Positions 47,307 through 57,863 of a DNA stretch of 64,000 nucleotides are shown here, piece by piece (the stretch's first letter is position 1; every line of letters starts with the position of its first letter). The notes below the pieces were generated by a model. It was given only the letters and a program-made list of their open reading frames with translations, did no database searches and was not told the DNA's origin. This stretch comes from Rhynchopus sp. YZ270_cl-10 (lineage: Eukaryota; Euglenozoa; Diplonemea; Diplonemida; Diplonemidae), in contig OZ037929.1 in the NCBI GenBank assembly GCA_964035575.1, positions 806,001 to 870,000 of the forward strand, in the 5' to 3' direction. Both the position numbers and the translations under genes were made by a program.

Positions 47307-47388
47307 CCACCTGATTTTAACCCCGCGTATAGGCGCACATAGGACCGGACCGAAGACGCGCCTAAAACACGGAGTAAAAATCAGGTGG
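47307..47388. mobile_element. Short inverted-repeat element
   Basis: About 31 bases from CCACCTGATTTTAACCCCG form an imperfect inverted repeat with the end AAAAATCAGGTGG; inner GGCGC words also pair. It is 82 bases long and sits in a T-run; no clear target duplication. Confidence 0.5.
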
Positions 47389-47693
47389 CTTTTTGTGGCA
47401 AAAAAAAAAACAAAAAAACACTAATCTGAGAAACTATTCGACAATTGTGGGGGGGGACAAGCGGTACTAATTAGGGGAACACAGAATGTAACATTGCTCT
47501 TTTTTTTTTTTAGTTTATTCTTTTTTTTGACATTCTTGAAAACATTATCAAAAAAAAAAAATACTTTCTTCTCTAATCAAGCTTCGTGCTGGTATAGCTG
47601 AGGGTTTGCCCGGTATTTTGCCGAGTATCTAATGGAATGAAGGGGGTACTCATCCATGTGGGGAGAGGAGGAAAAAAGGAAAAAATAAAATTT

Positions 47694-47734
47694 TTATAAG
47701 ATGACCCTAAGCCCCTCATGCTTGGTCAACCTTG
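47694..47734 (+). repeat. Hairpin repeat family A, copy 5
   Basis: TTATAAGATGACC, stem CTAAGC, loop CCCTCAT, stem GCTTGG (one G-U pair), then TCAACCTT. Loop and stem both vary slightly but pairing is kept. Confidence 0.75.
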
Positions 47735-48011
47735 AGAAAAGAACGGAGGGGGAATGGTGTTTGATGCAAGACTAAAAGAGGAACGTCATATTTTAGGGAA
47801 ATCGCAAAAAAAAAGGGGGGAGGCCTCATCACTGTAGACCTTCCTAGCACATTTCATATGAGTTGTTGGAATGTGTGTTTTTAGGGAATCTTTTGATAAA
47901 AGATTAGGGAATGGAAAAAAAAGTCTGCAAAAAAAAATCTTTTACATAATCTTGAAAAGAAGGACACAGGCGCGGGGCAAAAAAAAAAGGGGGTGAGGGA
48001 AGTTTTTGGAA

Positions 48012-48071
48012 AGTGGAGATTGCACAACTGGTTGGGCAAACACAACCCCAGAGGTAACTACACTACTCCAA
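48012..48071 (-). repeat. Dispersed repeat family C, copy in inverted orientation
   Basis: Reads AGTGGAGATTGCACAACTGG to ACTACACTACTCCAAAC, the complement of the copies at 15101 and 35410, with a few changes in the middle. Confidence 0.7.
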
Positions 48072-48504
48072 ACAATTTTATCAAAAACAAAAAAAGGGGG
48101 CAACGTGGAGTATCTTCTCTCTATCGCGTGTTTATGCACACATACCCTACCCTCCCCTCCCCCTATTCCCCTCCCCTAAGCATAACCCTTTTGATTCTGC
48201 ATTCAAAATGGCAAAAGCATCTATCGTTGTTGTTGTTTTATTTTGTTTTGTTTTTTTGTTTTTGTTTTTTGAAAACTTTGCAGTATAGTGCAGACACCCG
48301 AGGAGGAGCTCCACTATAATTAATTCTTTTGTCTATCGCAGTCGCGTTGAGGTAACGTAGTAACATAGTAACGTATATCCAATGTAGATCACTGAAAAGC
48401 CTTGAAATGGAGGGGGTGTTGCGTCCTTTACCCATAGAATATGTCTTCGTACGCTACCAATTGACAGAGGTTCACCTCGGCTTTCTGTGAAGAGGGGGTA
48501 ATTT

Positions 48505-48572
48505 TTGTTGTGTCAGACAATCACCTGCTATGTGCAGGATCTGTACTCAATGTCGCCCGAAGGCTATTGTAC
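48505..48572 (+). repeat. Dispersed structured repeat family D, copy 1
   Basis: Three short stems in a row: around GTCAGACAA, CCTGCTATGTGCAGG, and a terminal GTAC...GCC-CGAA-GGC...GTAC hairpin. It is almost the same as the copy at 53731 and lies a few hundred bases beyond the end of the pseudokinase gene (minus strand). Confidence 0.8.
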
Positions 48573-48949
48573 TGAAAAGATATAGAGGCTTTTTTTTGTG
48601 ACAATCGCTTGCAAGAGGAGGTTTTTGAAGATGAAAATAAAGAGTGGTTGAAACGTGCCTAAAACACATCTCAGTCGAGCTCATGCAAGAAAGAGAACAT
48701 TTTGACAGATTCTCATACAGGGGGCCGCAATCCTTACAAGATACGGTGAATTAACGACACCTCCCCCCCTCTAAGTAAAAAACCCCAACTGTAGATAAGA
48801 TGTATTGGGGACTTGATTGGGGCAAATCCTGCAGTCTTGACTTGAATTAACACATAATACCCCAGGTAAACTGCTCTGAAGCACCTCCAAACAAAAAAGA
48901 GTGCAGTAAAGAGTAACCTTCTCTCTAACCTCCTTGCATTATTGCATAC

Positions 48950-51900
48950 CCTACTCTGCGCGTCTGTCAGCTCCATCCCTGCGAACAGAGTGTCGTCCGC
49001 CTGGCCGTCATTGCTCTTGAGTCTTTGATAGAGCACAAAGAAGGTGTCTGTCCCAAGGAGGTCCTCTAGCGACTCCCTGAGGCATTCTATCTTGGAGGAC
49101 ACCTTTGAGCGTACGGAGGTGTCGATGGGTCCTGTGGGGGCACCACCACCAGCACTGCCTGCCCCAGCTAAACCCACACCACCTGCCGCAGCTCCGTCTG
49201 CCACAGGCACCCCTGAAGCCGTGTCTGGTGACAGCGATGTGAGTGCATCTGACGGCAGGGCGTAGTCCTTCCGTTTGGAGCTACCCCGGGCTGCCTGCAG
49301 TTGTGGTGGTGGTGGTGGTGGTGCCAGCACAGCGTCACCAGGAGACGTAGGCGCAGCCAGGTCGGCTGTGTGCAAGGTATGGGCGGCCCCCGGAGAGTCG
49401 GGGACAACCTGGCGTCGGTAGCGTAGCGGTTCAGGTGGGGATGCGGGCGACTGTGGAGGGGGGTGAGGGGAATTGGTACGGTGCTCTACTATTCCGTTGT
49501 TTTGATAATCCGAAGAAATAAAAGTTGGCTTTGAAATACAACAGCCCTCTCGTGAACAGTGTACCTTACAATGACCGGGTGTATCGTAGGGTGGACACCC
49601 CAACCATGCAGTCCTACAATCTATTTCGTGGTTTACATCTGATATAACGGCCATCATTGTAAGAAGGGAGGGGTATCAAAAGAATAGGACATACTGGTGG
49701 AGCTTCCATGGAAACATCGAGCGGATGTGGGTCTACATGCCGAGTGGAGGTGCTGTCGAAGACCTGCGCATGCGCGCTTTGTGGTGTCGGTGGTGAGTGC
49801 ACTGTGTTGTAGATCTCTTCCCCTGCCGGCTGCGGGGCTGCACTCCCCACACCCATGCCACCTACACCCACCGCATTCACCGGAGCGCGCACCTCGAAGT
49901 TCCAATCGGAGCCTTGAGGGTGTCGCTTGCGTTCCTCCATATGCTGGCGCTTTGCCTTCATCATGGCACGTCTTGCCTCGTCACGGCTTTCTTTTGCACG
50001 CTCCTTCTTCTCATTCACATCGTCTACAGGCGCCACACGCCTCACAGGGTCGGCACGCACCTCCTTCCTTACTGGGCGTGCCACTCCGTTTGCACGGTGC
50101 GCATGGTTCTCTTTGCTCTCTTGTGAGAGGCGTGCGCGTGGTGTTTCGGGTCGGTCGTGAACGTCTTCGTCTGAATCCGCGCATGGGGAGGATCCGAGGG
50201 TGGTGAAGACCATTCCGTTCTTTTGATTGCCTTTGAGGAAGTCGCCCCTAGGCCCGCCTTTGGTAATGCGTGACTTCGTGTTGGTGAGTTTGCTGCGGAG
50301 CTGTTTGTTCCGTTCTCTCAGAGAGTCCTGCTCGCGCTGCCGCTTCTGCTGCAGCTCCTCCTTTCTCTTCAGGTCCTCATCCCGCCTTGCAATCTGCACT
50401 GCCGCAAGCCCCCGTTTCCCCCTCTCCCTCTCTGTGGCCTGCGGCGGTGACCCCCCGACCTCCCTTTGGTCTGTCGAATGCGATCGGACCCGATTGAACC
50501 TTCCTTGGCTGTTCGTTCTGGTCATCCCTTTTGTGCCTTCTCTTCCTCGAAGCTCCTCCTTCTCTGCTCCCATGAGGATTGCTGGGCTGGACGAAGCGAA
50601 CGGCTGCTTCTGACGACGTTGCTGTGCATTGGTAGGGGACAATGTCCCCTTTTGCCTTGCCAGACGCTCTCTGTCCAGTCTCCTCGGGCTTTCCGCTGCA
50701 GGAGGGGAGGGTGGGTGTTTTGCACCTGCAGGCATCGCCGCCAACGTTTTGGTTAACTGCTGAAGCTTCCCCTTCGCCCCTTGCATCCAATTATCCTCCC
50801 CCTGAGGATTCTCTGTATGCAACCCACCTGGTCGCACCTGAGGTCCTGGCGAGGTATTCCGCATCACCGAAGGAATTGCCTTAGGTGGGGCCGCTGTTGC
50901 AGCCATAGGGGGTCCTTCTTGGTGGAGGCCACGGCTTTTGCTCCGTTCCTGCTGTTTTGCTTGCCGTTGTTGTTGCAATGTCATTTTCTTCGGCACCTCC
51001 CCCATAAAATGCAATGCCATACTCCCCGGAGCCGCCCGCCCTGTATTGTATACTGCAGGTTGTTCTCTCTCCTTTTCTGGTTTTGTTTGTGGGGTTGGAT
51101 TTGTTGGAGCAGGAGGAGGGATAACCCGCGACGACGCGAACCCTCCCCTTGGTGTACTTCCCCCTCCTATATTGCCACCTCGCAGATCCAAAAAGGTGTT
51201 TTCCCGTTTAACCTTATTGTCCTTTCGGTGCGGATCCTCTGTTTTTTCGTGTATCGCCAAAGAAGACAGTGGAATAGTCTGCGACGACGACCGTTTCTCC
51301 GTTGGAAGTATAGGAGAAATAGGCGGGCTAGACAAGGCAGGGGAAGCACGTACCCTATCAGGGTCTGCTGGGGAGACCACCCGAGGTGGGGTTGCATGCG
51401 GGTGGGTGACAAAGGCAGGGGGGAGCGGAGCTGGCCGGCCCGGGGTTAACGCGGTGTTCGGGGTAGAAGAGGGCTCGTCAACACTGAGGGCATCGGGTTG
51501 GAGGGGTGGTGAGGTTGCAGGGCGTTTCCTGGAGTGCGCTGTGTCGGCGAAGATGGGGGTTTTGGGGGTGGCGAGACCCCCTCCTCCCCCTCCACCCCCA
51601 CCACGCAACTCTGGTACCAAAGGCGACGATGTCGTGGAGGATGCGAAGCTGGAGTCTATTTTGGATGTGTTCATCACCCCACCTCCACCTCCACCTCCAC
51701 CTCCACCTCCAGAGATGGGGTGATACAGTGTGCTCTGCGGCGCTGTAGGCACCGAAGGAGAAAGGGAAGGTGTCAACGTCGTAGCGGCAGGCGTCGATAT
51801 TGCGTTTCCCGGAGGAGGTACGGTTTGGGTGTTAACCCGCTTGGGGTTGTGCGTAACAAGGCTTGGGGTGGGACGGAGGGTAGGAGGGTTTGCAGTTCCT

Positions 51901-52760
51901 CCACCAGCAGCGCGTTGCTTTGCGGTATACGCTGCAAGCTCGGATCGGAGAACTGTTGGCAACTTATTGGCACGCTTTTGAATACAATCAAGCGTAAGCA
52001 ACTCTACGACTCTTGGTCTACATCGCGGATCTGGTGAGGCCATGCTATCGAGCACCCGCTTAATCTCAAAGAAGTCCTTCTCCATGATGTGAGTCGCAGG
52101 GAGCACACCATTTTGCGGTACCTCCCCTGCAGTCTGTGTATGCTTCAACAACTCCTTACACACATTCGCAAATGCCCATACATCCGAATGTGCTTGATAC
52201 GGCAGCCCCACCCTCACCTCCGGTGCAGTAAAATACGGTGTCGTCGCCATCCTCCTCTCAGACTCCGAAAACCGCGTCAAAACCGATTTCAACCCAAAAT
52301 CCCCCAACTTCAACACCCCTTTGCTATTCACAAAGATACTGTCCAATGTGATGTCATAGTGTAATAAATCCGATGCATGCGTGTGTTCGACACCTAAAGC
52401 GAGCTGGATGATCCATTGTACAATGGTTTCTGCTTCTGAGGCTTTGACAAGGTGACGAAGCGAGCCGTTCTCCGCATGGTCGGTTAGAAGGTTAATGTAG
52501 CTTTTCTCCTCAAAGGAACCGTAGCAGCTTAACACAAAGACGTGGCGAAGAGAGCCCAGCTGACGTACTTCAGCTGCGACCTCTTGTCTTTCTTGTGTGC
52601 TCATCTGCCGGACATCGAGACGGCGTAAAACGTAAAGCCGTTTGTCCGCAAGCCCCTCAACAAGAAGACTCGTGACATGTGTCTGGCAATTCAAAGTCCG
52701 AATACATCGTAACGCGCAACTCCACCCATTCGCATCGCCCCCTCCGCTGTCAAGCTCCAT
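48950..52760 (-). CDS. NEK-like pseudokinase with long Pro-rich tail
   Basis: Exon 1 52760-49695 (1022 codons) and exon 2 49450-48950 (167 codons) are joined in phase 0 across a 244-base intron (GTATGT...CCACAG). Exon 2 ends at a GTATGC donor; the terminal exon, somewhere in 48774-48920, is not resolved. The kinase-like domain (about 25-290) keeps Glu64, DFG 154-156 and an APE-like APEV, but the glycine loop is absent, the ATP-lysine is Arg46, and the catalytic loop reads HYDITLDS instead of HRDxKxxN, so phosphotransfer is doubtful. The long middle is Pro-, Gly- and Ser-rich with basic coiled stretches near 820-870. Exon 2 contains IECLRESLEDLLGTDTFF, the C-terminal motif typical of NEK proteins. 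Role: probably a scaffold. Confidence 0.85.
49532..49646 (+). repeat. Dispersed repeat family E, copy 2, inside the pseudokinase intron
   Basis: Matches 24391-24507 and fills about half of the intron 49451-49694, antisense to the gene. Confidence 0.8.
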
Positions 52761-52928
52761 CGTTCCAACTTTTGCTGAAATAGTGGTTTTTTTTTGAGGG
52801 GGGAAAGAGAAGAAGAGGAGGAGGAGGAGGATGAAAGAGTGATGTTAAAGAGTGAAAAATATTTTGATTGATTATAGACTACTATCACTAGATAGCAGCC
52901 ACGGGGGTTTTTCTTCACAGGATCCTTA

Positions 52929-53191
52929 CTGGGGGGGGTCGAATAGTAGATCCCCCCTTTGAATAGTAGATCCCCCCCTAAATTTTAGACTCCAATTTTT
53001 TTGACCCTATTTTAGGTGCTCGAAAGTGGAGTCTGACCCCCATGTCCAGGTCACAAAAATGCCCGATGAGTCCAATAAAGCAACAAATTTCATGTTTTGA
53101 GTAGTTGTGGTAATATGTGGAAAAAAAATTATACAGGGGGGATCTACTATTTAGGGGGGATCCACTATTCGCCCCCCCCCCCCCCCCCCAG
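52929..53191. mobile_element. Miniature element with G/C-run termini, Tc1/mariner-like
   Basis: Flanked by TA (52927-52928, 53192-53193). The ends are CTGGGGGGGG followed by (T)CGAATAGT, and the complement CGCC... running to CCCAG with a longer C-run (about 18 C). Each end has two copies of a motif like AATAGTAGATCCCCCC. Length 263 bases, no coding capacity. The G/C runs differ in length between ends, so they change by slippage. Confidence 0.7.
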
Positions 53192-53193
53192 TA

Positions 53194-53730
53194 AAAGAGA
53201 GCAAATAGAATGGGGTATCGAGGATCAAAGAGGAATTTCGTTGATTGCACAAAATCCTCCTGTATGAGGAATGATTTTGGCGACCGTACCCCGGTAAATA
53301 CTATTTCTCCTTTAAAGCAAGCTTGGTAGGAATAAAAAGAGAGAGGGGAGGGTAAGTTGTTTTGTTGTGACTGTTTTGCTCCAGATAAAATCGAAAAAAA
53401 AAAAAAAAAAGGGCAATATGAAAAGAGAATAAATACCCCACCCCCGCTCCCCTGGTAGACCCGTGCACACATAAAAAAAAGGGGGGGGGTGGACAAACAC
53501 ATCCCGTTTGATTGTGATGGTTTTTTTTTTTTCTATTGATGGTATTGTTTGCTTGCGTTCCTCTGTGTTTGCCTTTTTGTGTGTGTTTGATAGGGGGTAA
53601 AAAAATGCCTTTATCTTCTTGCGGTTTTGCTTGCATGATCCATTTGGGCCTGCTTTTCGAAGAAGAAATCCAGTGCAGTTCTCGACTTTTTAGGCTCAGC
53701 CTTCTTTCGTTTCTGTAGAGGATGACGGTT
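53194..53730. other. Low-complexity intergenic DNA downstream of UTP7
   Basis: A-, T- and G-runs only; no gene or recognised repeat between the miniature element and family D copy 2. Confidence 0.5.
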
Positions 53731-53797
53731 TTGTTGTGTCGACAATCACCTGCTATGTGCAGGATCTGTACACAATGTCGCCCGAAGGCTATTGTAC
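53731..53797 (+). repeat. Dispersed structured repeat family D, copy 2
   Basis: Nearly identical to 48505-48572. It is followed at 53820 by family C. In gene orientation both lie in the 3' flank of UTP7, 110-250 bases after the stop codon. Confidence 0.8.
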
Positions 53798-53819
53798 TTA
53801 AAATATTTCTTTGATAAAA

Positions 53820-53866
53820 TTGGAGTAGTGTAGTTGCCTCGGGTTGTGTTGCCAGTTACGCAATCA
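53820..53866 (+). repeat. Dispersed repeat family C, copy 3
   Basis: Starts TTGGAGTAGTGTAGTTGCC like the copies at 15101 and 35410; its end is shortened (GCCAGTTACGCAATC). Confidence 0.7.
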
Positions 53867-53979
53867 AACACCGGAGGAAATAGAAACTTAACACTCATCT
53901 CACTCCTACACTCACCAATGGCCCACTTTAAAAAAATTACACAATATGTCTTCAAACTTTTATTTGCATATTCTCCTCT

Positions 53980-55776
53980 TCATACCCTTCTTGGCGCGTC
54001 TGTTGCTTCTGCCTCTTCTGCTTTACGCTTGCCACTTGCCCCATCGTTGAAGACTGAATCGTCCGCAGTTTCGGGGCCGTTGTCACCACCACCACCGCTC
54101 TCCACCTTCTCGCCGTTTGCCTCCGCCGCACGCCGCTTCTGCGCCTCCTTCTTCGCTGTGAAGCGGGAGTGCTCCTGCTTCTGCAGGTAGAGCTTCTTCT
54201 CCTTGAGGTGCTTCGGACGTCTGATCTTGACCTGCTTCTTCTCCTCGGGGAGGGTCTCTGGGCGTACAATGGATGCTTCCGTGTCAACCGCGTCTGTTTC
54301 ATCGACGCCACCTGCGTCGGTCTTCCTTCTGTGCTCTGCCTGTCTCTCCCGCAACGCTTCGGTTTCCTTCTTCTCCTTCATCGTGCGTGTCACAACCTTC
54401 CCGATATCGCGTGGGTTCAACGAGATCATTGCAGGAGGCAGCTTGTCAAGAAGTTGGTGCACCGGACGTTCCTTTCTCTGCTGCTTGGTCTCGTAGGGGT
54501 TGGCGACATAGTAATCGTAGTTGGCCTCTCCAGCACCGGGGACGAGGACAGAGGAGAACCCTGAGGAGTGTGCAACCCCGAGGATGTCCTCGTAAGGGCA
54601 GAACCGGGTGCGTGAAATGACGCTTGCGTTGTCGGGGATGCGGTGGGCGAGGTATGGTGTAGTGGGCTTTGTGCGTTGCCAGCCCTTCCAGACCTCGAGT
54701 TTGTTCCCCGAGCTGATCGAGAGCAGCCCCGACTGCGAGATAGCGAGCGACTGCGGCATCGATTTTTGAGGGATGTTGTGCAGACTCTTCCACATCCGTG
54801 TGTCCCACACCTTGACTGCAGCATCCGCTGCGGTTGTCACCATATACCGTCCATCGTTTTCAAACGCAATATCTTGAAGCGGAGCGGAGTGCGCAAGAAT
54901 CTTAATCAAAGGTGATTCGCAGGTAGGTGACCACATGCTGATTGTCCCCATGGTGTGCCCCAACGCCATCACACCGTTCCATGGGTTACGCTTTGCAACA
55001 TGGCAAGGTCCCAGCTTAGTTTTCTGCACTCCAACCGACTCACCCACACTGACATCGAAGTAGTGGAGAACACCCTGTGTACCTACTGCCGTTAACAGCA
55101 TGTGTTGTGGGAGGAAGTCGAGGACACGAATGTTCTGCAGGTTCTTGAGCAAATGCACCTCAGCACCTTTGTTGTTGTAGATGTACACATATTTGCGTTG
55201 TGCGGTGGCGAGAAGCTGGTCGTCGTGGAGAAACGTCAGGTCGTGCACCTTATCCTTAAGCTGCACTTCACCGAAGAGCTTGAAGTTCTTCCAGTGAAAG
55301 AACGACAAATGCCCCTTTTCGCCTGCCAAAGCAAGCATATTGCCGTTCGCGGAGTATGTAGGAAGGTAGGGTCCAAGCCTGTCCAGGGTGATGTCAAACC
55401 GCTTGCGTTGTGTCTGTACGTCCACCTCCTTGACAATGTCCTTCTGCAGCACGTCGCGTCCTTCTTCGCCGTCCTCCAGCTCCATGAAACCAGCCTCTTC
55501 TGTGTAGTGGATCATCTCAGCGCGTGCAGCTTCCTTCAAGGCAGAGTCCTTCATGCGCTTGGCCTTGCGGAGGGAGGAGTTGAGGCGGCCCGGCTGGTCG
55601 GGTTCGATCTTATAGCGTGACTGCGTCTCGCTGTCCTTGCGGTATTTGTTCATCTTGCCGCGCAGGTCCTTCTGGATGTCCTTCTCTGCCTTGCGGATCT
55701 CATTGCGTGAGGTGACCTTCTTCTTCTTCCCCGTGTTGCCTGACGGCATGTTCACATCTGGTGTATTTGGGTCCAT
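53980..55776 (-). CDS. UTP7: U3 snoRNP protein UTP7/WDR46
   Basis: A 598-residue single-exon gene. The N-terminal ~110 residues are charged and helical, followed by a WD40-type propeller (for example AAVKVWDTRMWKSLHNI near 330) and the diagnostic BING4 C-terminal block with FSSVLVPGAGEANYD and NPYETKQQRKERPVH, which distinguishes this family from other WD proteins. The tail is Lys/Glu-rich. UTP7 is a component of the 90S small-subunit processome and is needed for early 18S rRNA processing in the nucleolus. Length agrees with yeast and human members. The start is the first in-frame Met, MDPNTPD; a second Met (MPSGNTG) lies nine codons on. Confidence 0.95.
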   Translation of the reverse strand: MDPNTPDVNMPSGNTGKKKKVTSRNEIRKAEKDIQKDLRGKMNKYRKDSETQSRYKIEPDQPGRLNSSLRKAKRMKDSALKEAARAEMIHYTEEAGFMELEDGEEGRDVLQKDIVKEVDVQTQRKRFDITLDRLGPYLPTYSANGNMLALAGEKGHLSFFHWKNFKLFGEVQLKDKVHDLTFLHDDQLLATAQRKYVYIYNNKGAEVHLLKNLQNIRVLDFLPQHMLLTAVGTQGVLHYFDVSVGESVGVQKTKLGPCHVAKRNPWNGVMALGHTMGTISMWSPTCESPLIKILAHSAPLQDIAFENDGRYMVTTAADAAVKVWDTRMWKSLHNIPQKSMPQSLAISQSGLLSISSGNKLEVWKGWQRTKPTTPYLAHRIPDNASVISRTRFCPYEDILGVAHSSGFSSVLVPGAGEANYDYYVANPYETKQQRKERPVHQLLDKLPPAMISLNPRDIGKVVTRTMKEKKETEALRERQAEHRRKTDAGGVDETDAVDTEASIVRPETLPEEKKQVKIRRPKHLKEKKLYLQKQEHSRFTAKKEAQKRRAAEANGEKVESGGGGDNGPETADDSVFNDGASGKRKAEEAEATDAPRRV

Positions 55777-56095
55777 CGTGTTGCCTTTTTGGAATCCCTG
55801 TTGGTAAGGGGATAGGGGGGAAGAAGAAAATAATTGGCAGGAGAGAGTGCTGAACGTCGTTGTGATGACTTCACCGGTATCGGTTTTTTACTGTGAAACA
55901 GATGCGTGACCATGTGACACGGAGTATATCTGACATAAATTCTCCGGAGACAGGAATCTGAAGTACTGGCGGATACCATCGCTGTCAAGGGAGTGTTGCG
56001 GGATTGCGCAATGGAGGGATAAATGTAGGTTCTCGCTCACTCGTGTGCAGGGAGGCGGTGAACGTGCGAGGGAGCCGGAACAACAACAACTTTGC

Positions 56096-56323
56096 ATGGT
56101 TGAAGACCGAAACGGGATTACGTGCGACGCAGTGGACGTAGTCAGTGTGGAATCAGTCGATTTGATGCGAATTGACGAGGAACACGGCGGTGTTATCACT
56201 GCTGCTGAAGAAGCTTATTGTGATAAAGTACTCCTGTGGTTCAGAAGAGTGAATGCGAGGGCCAAACAGGACGGTTTCTTTGTCCTGTCAGATTGTAAAG
56301 AAGAAGATCTCCTACTGCACTGA
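56096..56323 (+). CDS. Possible small plus-strand gene, unknown
   Basis: A 75-codon open frame from an ATG, divergent from UTP7. The product (MVEDRNGITCDAVDVV...) has balanced composition unlike the low-complexity frames around it, with an acidic middle and a Trp-Phe-Arg-Arg core. The frame is open upstream without an ATG, so it could be an exon of a longer gene. I do not recognise it, and chance is possible. Confidence 0.3.
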   Translation: MVEDRNGITCDAVDVVSVESVDLMRIDEEHGGVITAAEEAYCDKVLLWFRRVNARAKQDGFFVLSDCKEEDLLLH

Positions 56324-57863
56324 CACGAGCTGGCCCCCACAAGCTCCTGCAGGACTACTGCGACCCTAACAGGGGCCTCGCCCCCAAGCTGAAGGGAAGG
56401 GGAAGGGGGAAGGTGAAGACAAAAATAGAAGTAAACAGTGTTTTATTTAATGTCGCTATCCCCAAAAAAACCCCCGAAAAAAAAATAACCCCCCCGTGCA
56501 TTTGCTTAATTTGCGGGGGGTGTCGTTTCGCTTCAAAAAAAAAATAAAAGTTTGGAAGATGGACCAAAGCCTCTCGCTTGCTTTTGTCACCTTTTTGAAC
56601 ACTTCGTGCTCAGTTAGGGAGAGGTGAAGTGGGGGGGTGGGAACTAACTTCCACTGCACCATCCTTGCTTCTTGTTTTGCTGACACCTCGTTTTCCGTTT
56701 TTTTTTTCTTCTTTTTTTGTTGTGTCGACAATCGCCTGGGAACCCACTTGGGGATAAAAGGGGGCGAACCCCCATATTAAAAGTTTTTTTTTGGCTTTCC
56801 TTTTTCCTTTTTTTCCTCCCCCGTTTATTATTATTAGTTTTGTTTTTTGAGGGAACAACCCACCCCCCCACAGTGGCTTTGTTTTGCTATGTTTTAGTTA
56901 TACAGGAGACGTACCCACTGTTTTTATAAAATTTTGTAAAAAGTTTGCTTTTTTTTCCATGCCACTCACTTTTACCACAAGAAAACGCATCCTTATTTAT
57001 GACTGTCAACTGCAAGCAGTGTGCTACACAATATCCTGCACCGGCAGGGAAGTGGTCAAAACACACTGTTCTGACACACAACAAGAACCAAAAATTTATT
57101 AAATTATTAAAAAATACGGGCAATTTGAAGTTATACCCCTTTCACACGTGGGCTAATCCACGCGTTGGAAAGCGAAAGATAAGAAACAGGTGAGATTCGT
57201 GTGCATCCCAGGTCTCGCACACTTCACTCAACCACCTTATTTTTCAAAATCCCACATTTTTTTTTTTTGTTTGTATGTTTTTTTTCCAGGCTCTCCGCTA
57301 GGATTTCCGATTTTGAAAATGTTCTGTTGATGATCCACGTGGTGGGGTACATGCTTGCGCCGCAGGCGCACGGTACGCAACTTTTTTTTTTTCCAACGCC
57401 CGATTTTGACTTTTTTGGGACGTTTGAGCACTCACCTCTCCATATTTTCTTCTCCTGAGCTTTTTTGACAGGTAGAACGGGTCTGAACCACTCAGCAGAA
57501 CTTTTTTTTTTCTTTTCTTTTCCCCCATTTTCAAAAAGTTCTGTTGACAATCAACAGAACTTTAGTACCTAGCGGAGTCACTGTTTTTTTCTTCATTTCT
57601 TTGCTGCAAAAAAAACAAAACAAAAATACTCGAAAACCCCCCACCCCACAAAATCACTCCTTTATTTTTACCCCCTTTAAAATACTTTTTTTTTTCCTCT
57701 TCTTTTTTTTTTTTGAAAATCAGTGCAGACAATGAAATCCACTCATATATTTTCTGTTTTTTTTTTTTTGCATTTCTGGTCACACTGCAACCACTATTGT
57801 GAAGTTCAAATGCTCAGAGCACATCACACACCCCCCTCTTTTCTCTTCTCTCTATTACTATTC
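56324..57863. other. Intergenic region between CCAR1-type gene and UTP7
   Basis: Homopolymer-rich DNA with a family A hairpin at 56551, a partial family D motif (TTGTGTCGACAATCGCCT) at 56719, and a perfect 10-base hairpin GTTCTGTTGA-CAA-TCAACAGAAC at 57538-57560, about 300 bases beyond the CCAR1-type stop codon. No gene is seen. Confidence 0.55.
56551..56594 (+). repeat. Hairpin repeat family A, copy 6
   Basis: GAAGATGGACC, stem AAAGC, loop CTCTCGCTT, stem GCTTT, then TGTCACCTTT. Stem and loop differ from copies 1-3 but still pair. Confidence 0.7.

Larger units (their letters stand above)
46777..48773. other. Intergenic region between the transposon stack and the pseudokinase gene
   Basis: Two kilobases rich in T, A and G runs. 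It holds a short hairpin element (47307-47388), one family A hairpin (47694), one inverted family C copy (48012) and one family D copy (48505). An open plus-strand frame at 46849-47424 is Phe/Lys-rich low complexity and not a credible gene. Confidence 0.6.

Noticed and set aside
46849-47424. 191-codon plus-strand frame
   Set aside because: Phe/Lys-rich low complexity over homopolymers with no domain.
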